Source: CAXSBR01 sp964236495 (GTDB taxonomy: Bacteria; Actinomycetota; Actinomycetes; Mycobacteriales; Jatrophihabitantaceae). Taken from it: a stretch of DNA of 49,310 bases. Shown here piece by piece: positions 35,282 through 43,207 of the stretch. The notes beneath the pieces are model-generated. The model searched no databases. It worked only from the letters and a program-made list of their open reading frames with translations, and was not told where the DNA came from. The DNA is taken from assembly GCA_964236495.1 (NCBI GenBank), contig CAXSBR010000023.1, positions 1 through 49,310 of the forward strand. Reading direction: 5' to 3'. Numbering within the stretch: position 1 is the stretch's first letter; every line of letters starts with the position of its first letter. The position numbers and the translations under genes were made by a program.

Positions 35282-37354
35282 TCAGCGGACGAGGATGCTG
35301 GCGAGCTGACCGGCCGCTTTGACGGCACCAGAACGCGGCACGGGCCGGTACGCCGGGCGCTGTTCGCGTGCCGCCATCATCGCGGCCGCCAGGTCGGGCG
35401 GCTCGGTGTCGGCGAAGTCCATGCGTCGGCCCGCGTTGTAATGGTCGAGACGATGAGCAACGAAGTGCTGTTGCTCCCAGTGGTTGGCCAGCGGGAAGTA
35501 GATGAACGGGCGGCGGGCGGCGACCAATTCCATCGTCGTCGACAACCCACCCTGCACGATGGCGACGTCGGCGCAGGCCAGGTGTTCGAACAGCGACGGC
35601 ACGTAGCCGACCTTGTCGATGCCCTCGACGTCGGGGAGTTGGGCTGGGTGAATCCGTGGCCCGGTGACCATGACCATCCGGGCGTCCGGTTGCTTCCTGC
35701 GCACGATGGCGAAGGCCTCGGCCGTCAGCTCCAGCAGGTCGCGGCCCACCGCCGTTCCGCCGACCGCGGCGACGTAGAGCGGGTAGCCGGTGCCGTAACC
35801 GAGCCGCTGGCGCAGCGCGTTCGTGCGCCGGTACGGGGCGGGATCGAACGGGACGACGTAGGGCACGCTGGTGTACCACCTGCGCGACCACTCCCGAATG
35901 CCGGGCAGTCCGGCGCCGAACGAGGCGTCGGGGAGCTCGTCGAATCCGCCGATGAACAACGACCGGTCGCGGACGTAGGGAAAGCGGGCGAGGTGCTCGA
36001 TCATCTCGGCGTTGTAGTCGGCGCACAGGTCGGCTTCACGGGGGTCGCCGCGCGGGTCGACGGGCAGGAATCCGATGACGTCGGTGAGAAACGCGTACGG
36101 CGCGATCTTGCGCTCCGGATTCTCGTGCAGGAAGTGGTCGACGTCCCAGGATTCGTCGCCCACCCACAGGTCGTAGGGCGTTTCTCGCACGATGTCGTCG
36201 AACAGCATGTAGTTGGCGCACAGGATATCGTCCATTCGCCGGAACGCGTAGAACGCGTGCAGGTCGTGGTGGACGGCTTCGCTCTCCCAGTGCGCGGCCT
36301 CGGAGGCCAGTTCGGCGCTGGCGGGATGCACGATCTCGCCCTCGGCCTCCAGAACGGCCGTCACCGGTGGTTGGGCCAGCCATTCGATCTGCAGGTCGAC
36401 GACGGACTTGCGTAACGCGCGCGCGATCGCGATGTCGCGCAACACATGTCCGAGTCCGATGGGCGAGCTGACCCACAGCGCACGGCGTTTGCGCTCCCGG
36501 GCGAACAGCCAGGTGCTGGTGGCGACGGGAGGCGTGTGCATGTCGACGAACTCCTTGATCAGCGCGTTGACCAGAACGGGATGCCGGCCGTGCGGCAGGT
36601 GCCCGGCACCGTCGAGCACCACCAGGCGAGCGCCCGCGGCGGCGGCGAATCGACGCCCGCGTTCCAGCGGCTGGCAGTGGTCGTCGGTGCCGTGCAGCAC
36701 GAGCACCGGACAAGCCAGTGAGGTGGACAGGGCCAGCGCCTCGTCCTCGTCGGCGGGCTTCAGTGGCCCATGGGTCCGGGCGGTCAGGGTGGCGACGTCG
36801 GTCTGATTGGTCCACTCGACCAGGTCGTCGTAGAGCTTGGACGAATGCGGCTCGGGCGTCAGCCGCCGGCTGTGGTAATCGATCCAACCGGGAAAGTCGC
36901 CCGCCCAGCGCGGGGCGTCGACCGGGTCGAGTGGACTCGGGTTGGGCGCCAGCGGATGTACGCCGGGGGCGATGGCGACCAGGCCGCGCACCCTGGTCGG
37001 GGAGGCGTGGGCCAGCAACAGCGACCATTTGATGCCCGAGCACAGCGCCACCACGAATGCCGATTCGGTGCCGGTGGCGTCCAGCACGGCTGCGGCGTCG
37101 GCGGCGTTGACCTCGTCGGAGTAGGCGTCGGGACCGTGCGGGCGCCCGGAAGCGCCGTTGCCGCGGGCGTCGATCGTGATCACGCGGAAGTGCCGCGCGA
37201 GGTAGGGCACCTGCGCCTTCCACTGACGCCCGTCCACCACCGGGAAGGTGCCCATCAGCAGGATGGTGGTCGGCCCGGCACCGAAGACTTCGTAGTGGAC
37301 GGCCACGCCGTCGCGGTCGACGTCGCCCACCGGGTGGGGCTCGAGGGCTCGCAT
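35282..37354 (-). CDS. Fusion: alpha/beta hydrolase plus GT-B glycosyltransferase
   Basis: 690 residues. Residues ~1-275 are an alpha/beta-hydrolase: PYLARHFRVITIDARGNG, nucleophile elbow ALCSG (Cys105), acid Asp in HGTDDHCQP (about 225) and GAGHLPHG (His about 252). From about 290 to the end it is a GT28/MurG-like glycosyltransferase: LWVSSPIGLGHVLRDIAIAR (glycine loop) and VQGGLSTTMELVAARRP (about 600-616, nucleotide-sugar binding). The hydrolase half aligns closely with the protein encoded immediately upstream, whose nucleophile is Ser. The ATG overlaps the upstream stop (ATGA). Probably modifies and glycosylates a small molecule in the cytoplasm; the acceptor is unknown. Confidence 0.85.
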   Translation of the reverse strand: MRALEPHPVGDVDRDGVAVHYEVFGAGPTTILLMGTFPVVDGRQWKAQVPYLARHFRVITIDARGNGASGRPHGPDAYSDEVNAADAAAVLDATGTESAFVVALCSGIKWSLLLAHASPTRVRGLVAIAPGVHPLAPNPSPLDPVDAPRWAGDFPGWIDYHSRRLTPEPHSSKLYDDLVEWTNQTDVATLTARTHGPLKPADEDEALALSTSLACPVLVLHGTDDHCQPLERGRRFAAAAGARLVVLDGAGHLPHGRHPVLVNALIKEFVDMHTPPVATSTWLFARERKRRALWVSSPIGLGHVLRDIAIARALRKSVVDLQIEWLAQPPVTAVLEAEGEIVHPASAELASEAAHWESEAVHHDLHAFYAFRRMDDILCANYMLFDDIVRETPYDLWVGDESWDVDHFLHENPERKIAPYAFLTDVIGFLPVDPRGDPREADLCADYNAEMIEHLARFPYVRDRSLFIGGFDELPDASFGAGLPGIREWSRRWYTSVPYVVPFDPAPYRRTNALRQRLGYGTGYPLYVAAVGGTAVGRDLLELTAEAFAIVRRKQPDARMVMVTGPRIHPAQLPDVEGIDKVGYVPSLFEHLACADVAIVQGGLSTTMELVAARRPFIYFPLANHWEQQHFVAHRLDHYNAGRRMDFADTEPPDLAAAMMAAREQRPAYRPVPRSGAVKAAGQLASILVR

Positions 37355-38265
37355 CAGCCACCGACCGACTCGGTGGAACGGATAGACGCAGCGAAGCGGC
37401 GCAGCACCAGGTTGAAGCGGACCGGGTGCCGCGCCTGGACGCAGTGCCCACCGCCGGCGACGATCTCGAGGGGGCAGCCCAGTGCATCGGCCAGCTGCCG
37501 GGAGATGCCGACGTCCACGATCCGGTCGTCGTCGCCGGAAACGACCAGCGACGGGCAGCGCACCAGCCGGGCCAACCGCGCCGCCGCCGGCTCCCCAGCC
37601 GGACCTACCGAGTCGTCGTCGTCGTCGAGACGGCGAGCACGCTCGATGGCGATGAGCGTGTCGGCGTCAGTCTGCAGCGTCCACTCGACGGCATCCTCGA
37701 TCTGCCGCGACGAGTGCGGTTCGCTGAACACCTCACCGAAGAAGAACTCGGCGAACCCGGACAGGTCGCGCTGCCAGTACTCGGCGTTGTAGCGTGCCCA
37801 ACCGACGTCCGTTGTAGAGGGCGCCTCGAACGCGGGCACCCAACAGACCGGCACCTCCTGCTCCCACCGCACCGAGGCGGCCACGAACACCGCGCCCGCC
37901 ACACGGTCAGGATGCGCGGCCGCGAGCTGCAACAACACCCGGGCGCCCATGGACAGCCCGACGCACACCGCCGCCGCAGTGTCCGTCGCGTCCAGCACCG
38001 CGACGGCATCCTCGGCAAGCTCGGCGTCGGCATGCGCGCGGGGATCCTGCGGGCGGTCGGAGCGGCCGTTGCCGCGCGGATCGAACACAATCACCCGAAA
38101 GTGCCGGGCCAGATAAGGCACCTGCAGCTTCCACACCCGCGAGTCCAGCGTCGCCCAGGTCGGCAGCAGCAGAATCGTCTGCGGCCCACTGCCGTACTGC
38201 TCCCAGTAGAGGCGCACGCCCGAGCGCACGGCATAGCCGCAACGATCCGGTGCCCGAGCCCGCAT
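37354..38265 (-). CDS. Alpha/beta hydrolase
   Basis: 303 residues. Motifs: FDPRGNGRSD, nucleophile GLSMG (Ser105), acid in SGDDDRIV (about 247), and GGGHCVQ (His274), a complete Ser-Asp-His triad. It shares long stretches (PYLARHFRVI, EPHSS, VEWTLQTD) with the hydrolase half of the next gene, showing a duplication. It begins 46 nt after the methyltransferase gene and overlaps the next gene by 4 nt. Confidence 0.88.
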   Translation of the reverse strand: MRARAPDRCGYAVRSGVRLYWEQYGSGPQTILLLPTWATLDSRVWKLQVPYLARHFRVIVFDPRGNGRSDRPQDPRAHADAELAEDAVAVLDATDTAAAVCVGLSMGARVLLQLAAAHPDRVAGAVFVAASVRWEQEVPVCWVPAFEAPSTTDVGWARYNAEYWQRDLSGFAEFFFGEVFSEPHSSRQIEDAVEWTLQTDADTLIAIERARRLDDDDDSVGPAGEPAAARLARLVRCPSLVVSGDDDRIVDVGISRQLADALGCPLEIVAGGGHCVQARHPVRFNLVLRRFAASIRSTESVGG

Positions 38266-38311
38266 GACGCTCACTGTCCCCCGTCTGCCGCGTACATGCA
38301 GCTCACGACGA

Positions 38312-39361
38312 TCATGGGCGCGCCTCGTAGACGATGTTGAACGGCGTCTGGGCGGCGCGGCGGAACCGGGTGAAGCCGGCGCGCTCGACCAGCTGGGCGA
38401 TCGCCTGTTCCCCGGCCTGCGCACCGAGGGAGTACCCGCCGGGCTGTGACATCGCGTTCGGCACGCACAGGAACGTCGAGAAGCCGTAATAGATACGCCC
38501 GACCGGATTGAGGTTGTCGGCCACCGAGTCGCCCGCATAGGGCTCGACGATCAGCCAGGTGCCGTCGTCAGCCAGCGACTGACGGATGTGGGTCGCCGCG
38601 CCGACCGGATCGCCCATGTCGTGCAGGCAGTCGAAGGTGGTGACCAGGTCGTAGTCGGCGCCGGTGAACGTCTGGGCCGAGGCGACCTCGAAGCTGATCC
38701 GGGCAGCGACGCCGGCGTCGGCGGCCCGCTTGCCGGCCAGCTCGACCGAAGCCGCGTGGTAGTCGCAGCCGACCAGGGTGCTGTTGGGGTACTGCTGCGC
38801 CATCAGGATCGTCGACGCGCCCAACCCGCAGCCGACGTCGGCCACCCGGGCGCCGGTGCGCAGCTTGGCCTCCACCGAGTCCAGGGCCGGAATCCAGCTC
38901 GTCGTGAGGTTGGCGAGGTAGCCGGGGCGGAAGAACTGCTCGCAGCCCACGAACACGTCGTCGTCGTGTTCGTGCCAGCCGATACCGCCGCCGCTGCGAA
39001 ACGCGTCAGCCACCCGGCGCTCGGCTCGCAACGAGCCCAGGGCGAGCACGAAGGCGCCCGGCGCGTAGACGGCACCGTCGGGATCGGCGAGCACGAACGC
39101 CTGCTCCTCGCTCAGCGCATAGGTGTCGGCGTCCGGGTCGTAGGTGACGTAACCGCCGGCGGCCTGGCCGCGAAGCCATTCGGCGATGTAGCGGGGGTCG
39201 CAGTCGGTGCGCCGGGCCAGCTCGTCCGACGTGGCGGGCTCCCCGGCCAGCGCCCGGTAGAGGCCGAGGCGATGACCCACCACCACGTTGCCGGCGGCCA
39301 TTGTCGCGCCGAGGTCGCCGACGAACCGGTTCAGCATCTCCGTCAATTTCGTGTCGTCCAT
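38312..39361 (-). CDS. Class I SAM methyltransferase with N-terminal winged-helix domain
   Basis: 349 residues. Residues ~1-90 look like a winged-helix dimerisation domain (LGLYRALAGEPATSDELARRT), and residues ~173-183 carry VADVGCGLGAS (motif I), with TTFDCLHDMGDPV (motif near the catalytic helix) later. This resembles small-molecule O-methyltransferases and their relatives in actinobacteria. The ATG follows GGAGA. First gene of a minus-strand run with two hydrolases and a glycosyltransferase. Substrate unknown. Confidence 0.88.
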   Translation of the reverse strand: MDDTKLTEMLNRFVGDLGATMAAGNVVVGHRLGLYRALAGEPATSDELARRTDCDPRYIAEWLRGQAAGGYVTYDPDADTYALSEEQAFVLADPDGAVYAPGAFVLALGSLRAERRVADAFRSGGGIGWHEHDDDVFVGCEQFFRPGYLANLTTSWIPALDSVEAKLRTGARVADVGCGLGASTILMAQQYPNSTLVGCDYHAASVELAGKRAADAGVAARISFEVASAQTFTGADYDLVTTFDCLHDMGDPVGAATHIRQSLADDGTWLIVEPYAGDSVADNLNPVGRIYYGFSTFLCVPNAMSQPGGYSLGAQAGEQAIAQLVERAGFTRFRRAAQTPFNIVYEARP

Positions 39362-39453
39362 CGAACTGTCTCCCTGCATCGGTGTCCTGGCCACGTTCGT
39401 GGTCTGCACTCTGTCTAGAACCCGGGTTCAACCGGGGATATAGGGAGAACCAC
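39362..39453. promoter_or_regulatory. Methyltransferase promoter region with two palindromes
   Basis: A perfect 12-bp palindrome GAACCCGGGTTC lies at 39418-39429, and CCACGTTCGTGG at 39391-39402 is a 5-bp inverted repeat around TT. Both lie between the LuxR-type regulator and the methyltransferase start, a plausible operator region. Confidence 0.4.
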
Positions 39454-41763
39454 CTACGGGCCGGGCTGCAACGGCCCGGATGGGGGCCGAGCGGCCACCC
39501 AGGCCGCGACGCCGGCCCGACTGGGCACGCGCAGACGGCCCATGATGTTGCTGACGTGGATCTCGGCCGTCTTCTCGCTGATGCCGAGCGCCCGAGCGAT
39601 CTGGCGATTGGTCCTACCGGTGGCGACCAGGTCGGCTACCTGCACCTGTCGCGTCGTGAGGGCGAAAGCGGGCGCGGGCTTCGGTTCGGCGATTTCGACG
39701 GCGAAGGCGAGCACCGCCGAGCTGGGAGCGGTACGTCCGCCGTGCTTCTCGTGATCGGCGGCAACCCGGCCCAGTGCGGCGTCGACCTCTGCGTCCACCC
39801 GTTGCAGGCGGTGCCGCTCGCCCGCGGTGGGTGTGGTGGCGCCGAGCTGACGTTGGGTCTGGGCCGCACCGATCAGGCGGGCGGCGCCGGTCAGAGATCC
39901 GCGGGCCGCAGCGACCTCGGCCAGCGCTTCCAGGCACTGCGCGCTGCCGCGGCGATCGCCGACCTCCTTGTGCAGTAGGAGCGATCGGGCGAGTAGCCGG
40001 CCGGCCTCGTCGACGGCGCCGCAGGCGAGCAGCGCGAGGGCCAGACCTCGCGCGGCCTGAGCTTGCGCCCAGTCGTAGCCGAGGTCGTCGAAATAGGTCA
40101 GGGCCTCGCGCAGCAGCGGTTCGGCGACGGCGCTGGGGTCCTGCTCGTCGACGGCGAGCAGACCGAGGTCGAAGGCTGCCCACGCCGTGCCCCGAACGTT
40201 GCCGCGGCGTTCGCAGATGGCGCGCGCCGAGCGGTAGTGCTGGGCGGCTTCGGCCGCGTTGCCCATACCGCGCGCCACGTGGCCGAGGAACGACAGTGCG
40301 ACGGCCTGCCGTCGTTCGTCGGCGCGCGCTGTACTGAGGTCGACGGCTGACTGCAGATCGTGGGCGGCCCGGGTGAACTCACCGAGGCCGAGCCCGGCCA
40401 CACCAGCTGCGGTCAGCGTGGCCAACTGGGTCTCGGGCTCGACGCTCGCGGGCACGCCGTCGACCGTCGACGCCTGTTCCATCTCGTGGAGGGCGTCCAG
40501 CACGGTGGCGGCGTGGACCAGCGAGCCGTGGATGTGGCCATGCCAGGCCAGCCCGACGCCGAGCCACGCTCGCGCCTGCCCAAGCGGTGCATGGTCGAAG
40601 GCAGCGGCGAGATCGGCATACGTCGCGTCGAACTCGGCCCACGTCGCGTTCTCCGCCGGCGTGCCGAGGGTCGCCTCCCAGGCCGCTGCGACGCCGGCGA
40701 AATGGTCGGCGTGCCTGTGGCGGCTTTGGTGCAGCTCGTCGGCGGCCACGAGCTGCTCTTGCGCGTACTCGCGGAGGCTGGCCAGCATTCTGAAGCGCGC
40801 CGGCCCGTCGGCCGGGATACGGTGCAGCAGGTTCTGATCCAGCAGCGACTCGATGGCGGCGAGGGTGACGGGCGCGGCAAGCCCGCACACATCCTGCGCC
40901 GCGGGCACCGTCCACTCACCGCTGAGGACGGCCAGCCGGCGAAACACGGTCCGCTCCGCATCCGGGAGCAGGTCGTGGCTCCACTGGATCGCCGCCGTCA
41001 ACGTCTGATGGCGGGCGGGAGCGTCCCGCGCCGCGGCGACCAGTCCGACCGTCCGGTGCTCGAGGCGGAAGACGAGCTCGCTGGGCGTGAAGACGCGCAG
41101 TCGGGCCGCGGCCAACTCCAGCGCCAACGGCAGTCCGTCGAGTCGCAGGCAGATCTCGATCAATGGACGAGCGGTGCGCCGGTTGAGGGCCACCGGCGCC
41201 GGCGCGCGCGCCAGCAGCAGCTCCACCGCCGGGTTGCCGGCTAGCCCGGCGAGGTCGTCGGCATCGACCACGGCCGGAACCGGCAACGGAGGCACGGGGT
41301 ACTCGGTCTCGGCGAGAAGGTGCAGACGCCGGCGGCTGGTGGCCAGGACGTGCAGGCGAGGCAGCCGATCAAGCAGCGTGCCGATCGTCGGTGCGGCGTC
41401 CAGAAGGTGCTCGAAGTTGTCGACGACCAGCAGCAGATCCCGGTCGGTAAGTACCGACACCATCGACTCCAGCGGCGTCGCGTCCCTGACCCGTTCGGCG
41501 CCCAGTCCGGAGGCCAGCTCGGCGGGCACCTGCTCCACGGAATGCACCTGACCCAGGTCCACCCAGGCAACGCCGTCGGCGAAGTCGCTGCTGACCTTGG
41601 CGGCCACCTCGAGCGCCAGCCGGGTCTTGCCCACGCCGGGCGGGCCGGTCAACGTCACGAGCCGGCGGGAACGGTCGACGAGCATGCCGACCAGCGTTCC
41701 AACCTGGTCGGACCGGCCCAGCAGCGCGGAGGTCGCCATGGGCAGTGGACTCGACGCGGCCAC
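39454..41763 (-). CDS. LuxR-type regulator with N-terminal NB-ARC-like ATPase
   Basis: 769 residues. P-loop GPPGVGKT (residues 40-47), Walker B-like LLLVVDNFEHLL (about 109-120), then a long helical repeat (TPR-like) region, and a LuxR helix-turn-helix at the end (LTTRQVQVADLVATGRTNRQ, ALGISEKTAEIHVSNIMGRL, about 702-748). Such regulators of the LAL/STAND type bind ATP and a ligand and then activate nearby genes. The GTG start lies 6 nt after TAAGAT. It is on the same strand as and just upstream of the methyltransferase-hydrolase-glycosyltransferase genes, so these are its likely targets. Confidence 0.9.
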   Translation of the reverse strand: MAASSPLPMATSALLGRSDQVGTLVGMLVDRSRRLVTLTGPPGVGKTRLALEVAAKVSSDFADGVAWVDLGQVHSVEQVPAELASGLGAERVRDATPLESMVSVLTDRDLLLVVDNFEHLLDAAPTIGTLLDRLPRLHVLATSRRRLHLLAETEYPVPPLPVPAVVDADDLAGLAGNPAVELLLARAPAPVALNRRTARPLIEICLRLDGLPLALELAAARLRVFTPSELVFRLEHRTVGLVAAARDAPARHQTLTAAIQWSHDLLPDAERTVFRRLAVLSGEWTVPAAQDVCGLAAPVTLAAIESLLDQNLLHRIPADGPARFRMLASLREYAQEQLVAADELHQSRHRHADHFAGVAAAWEATLGTPAENATWAEFDATYADLAAAFDHAPLGQARAWLGVGLAWHGHIHGSLVHAATVLDALHEMEQASTVDGVPASVEPETQLATLTAAGVAGLGLGEFTRAAHDLQSAVDLSTARADERRQAVALSFLGHVARGMGNAAEAAQHYRSARAICERRGNVRGTAWAAFDLGLLAVDEQDPSAVAEPLLREALTYFDDLGYDWAQAQAARGLALALLACGAVDEAGRLLARSLLLHKEVGDRRGSAQCLEALAEVAAARGSLTGAARLIGAAQTQRQLGATTPTAGERHRLQRVDAEVDAALGRVAADHEKHGGRTAPSSAVLAFAVEIAEPKPAPAFALTTRQVQVADLVATGRTNRQIARALGISEKTAEIHVSNIMGRLRVPSRAGVAAWVAARPPSGPLQPGP

Positions 41764-41853
41764 GCACGGATCTTAGAGGCGCCAGGAGCTTCGGCGGAAC
41801 CCTTCGGCTGGGATCGGTATCCGAATCGCCGACGGTCGGTCCTTCGCGGGTTC

Positions 41854-42246
41854 CTAGCGCGGCGCCGAGGTCGGTACGCCGTTTGATCGGGCGGCCTCAG
41901 CTAACCGGTCGTCGTAGGTGACGATGCCCTCCAGATCGTCACCGAGTTCCAGGGCGGCGGCGAGATGGACGGCGTCCAGAGTTCGCAGAAGCGCGGGTTG
42001 GAGGCGGCCGGCTTGCTCGAACGTCTGCGCGGCGACGTCGACCAATGTGATCGAGTCGAGGACCGCCCGAGCTTGGACAACCCGGTCGGGAGCAACGCGA
42101 CGGACAGCTCGCATCAGCTCGGTTCGAGCCAGATCGCACGACACCGGCCGCCGGTCGGCCTCGAACAGCCACGCACGCAGGGCGGCCGTCTCCTGCTCGG
42201 CTACCACCAACTTCACCAGAGCCGACGTGTCGAGGTAGTGAGCCAC
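41854..42246 (-). CDS. vapC: PIN-domain toxin (VapC type)
   Basis: 130 residues, typical VapC length. The acidic residues of the PIN active site are seen in YLDTSALVKL, ARTELMRAV, LRTLDAVHLAAAL and IVTYDDRL. Such toxins cut tRNA or rRNA. GTG start 1 nt after the antitoxin stop, so they are coupled. Confidence 0.9.
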   Translation of the reverse strand: MAHYLDTSALVKLVVAEQETAALRAWLFEADRRPVSCDLARTELMRAVRRVAPDRVVQARAVLDSITLVDVAAQTFEQAGRLQPALLRTLDAVHLAAALELGDDLEGIVTYDDRLAEAARSNGVPTSAPR

Positions 42247-42247
42247 G

Positions 42248-42511
42248 CTAGAAGCGTTCGTCTTCCCGCATCGCGGCTAGTTCGGCGCTGAGGCGGGGAC
42301 CCGGCTCGGGCGTGGGCAGTTCGCGTAGGTCAGATCGCGCGGGCCGGGCCCGGCCAGAGTCCAGGAGCCGCTGCAGTGGTGACGCCGGGAGCGCGGTCAT
42401 CACGGCAACCGGACGTCCCCGGTCGGTGATCGTGACACTGTCGCCCGCGGCGACCTGGGCGACGACGGCTGACGCGTTTTGCTTCAAAGCGCGGATACCA
42501 ACTTCACTCAT
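42248..42511 (-). CDS. Phd/YefM-type antitoxin
   Basis: 87 residues beginning MSEVGIRALKQNASAVVAQV, followed by GDSVTITDRGRPVAVM, the Phd/YefM DNA-binding core; the C-terminal part is likely to bind the PIN toxin. The ATG is 7 nt after TACCTT. Repressor of its own operon by family precedent. Confidence 0.88.
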   Translation of the reverse strand: MSEVGIRALKQNASAVVAQVAAGDSVTITDRGRPVAVMTALPASPLQRLLDSGRARPARSDLRELPTPEPGPRLSAELAAMREDERF

Positions 42512-42581
42512 GTTCTACAAGGTAGCTCAAGCTGGTTGAGCTCCATTGAGTTGATTGGAGTATCTACTCAACGCGACCTTC
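42512..42581. promoter_or_regulatory. Promoter and operator of antitoxin/vapC operon
   Basis: TACCTT (minus strand, 42519-42524) is the -10 of a leaderless start. Overlapping it is GCTCAA-N5-TTGAGC (42525-42541), a perfect inverted repeat. Further TTGAG (42546) and CTCAA (42567) half-sites lie beyond it. This fits cooperative binding by the antitoxin. Confidence 0.55.
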
Positions 42582-42656
42582 ACCGGGCGGACTGATACTT
42601 ATGGCGGCCCAAAGTACCGATCGCGCACCGGATCGTACTTGAGTACACGTCACTGC

Positions 42657-42791
42657 CTCGCTGGATCTCACACGAAACCGCTCGCCCGACAACTCCGCGA
42701 GCTTCGTCCGGCCGTCCATCGGCTGCGCCGACAGAATAGCCAGGCTCAGCACCTCATCGGGCCGGTGCGCCAGGAGATCCGCTGGTCGTGA
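42657..42791 (+). pseudogene. Remnant of RelE/HigB-like (Gp49-type) toxin
   Basis: In one frame the sequence reads LAGSHTKPLARQLRELRPAV, close to the P-HTKPL-x-L-x-ELR signature in phage-type HigB/RelE toxins. After that the frame no longer matches (QNSQAQHLIGPVRQEIRWS), which suggests a frameshift followed by decay. No start codon or partner antitoxin is seen. Confidence 0.4.
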
Positions 42792-42853
42792 CGCGTCCCG
42801 GTCGCCTATCGCCTAACCTCTGCCCAACGACGAACGATCGACTGGAGGTCCGC

Positions 42854-43207
42854 ATGGCCGTGCGCTTCGAGGACTGGAGGACCACGTACGCCTTCCAGCG
42901 CCGCTGGCTTGACGAAGTGCTGACCACCGGCGATTCATTCATCACCCCCGGCCAACCCGTGTGGAGGCGCGCCAACGTCGACGACTTGCGCGACCACTTC
43001 CTCAAGGCTCGCGAATCCAACTCCGGCAGTTTCCTCGACAAGCTGAAAGTGCAGCCGTCCGACGCCGCCAGGGCAGCCAAGGTACGTGCTCGTTCCCTTG
43101 ACCAGTCGTCGATGTTCCTCGAAGATAGCTTTGCTCGGCCACGCAGGTGGCACCACTGTAAAAGCGATCACTCAGGGCGGCTGCGTGAAGTCACTAGCGT
43201 TTTTTAA
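42854..43207 (+). CDS. 117-residue protein resembling the N-terminus of McrB-like restriction proteins
   Basis: Start ATG follows GGAGG, a strong ribosome site. It reads MAVRFEDWRTTYAFQRRWLD, then GDSFITPGQPVW and a HFLKARESNSGSFLDKL stretch. This pattern is recalled from the N-terminus of large actinobacterial AAA/McrB-like proteins, but the match ends by about residue 70 and the rest is not recognisable. Its end overlaps the ParA-like gene by 23 nt. It may be the broken first part of a restriction gene into which the ParA-SIR2 DNA was inserted, or a small partner of those genes. GC falls sharply near its 3' end. Confidence 0.5.
   Translation: MAVRFEDWRTTYAFQRRWLDEVLTTGDSFITPGQPVWRRANVDDLRDHFLKARESNSGSFLDKLKVQPSDAARAAKVRARSLDQSSMFLEDSFARPRRWHHCKSDHSGRLREVTSVF

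Larger units (their letters stand above)
42512..42853. other. 342-bp gap with toxin remnant and promoter
   Basis: No intact gene. The left part is the antitoxin/vapC promoter, 42657-42791 is a RelE-like remnant, and GTACT-TG-AGTAC (42635-42646) is a small inverted repeat. The right end carries the GGAGG ribosome site of the next gene. Confidence 0.5.
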
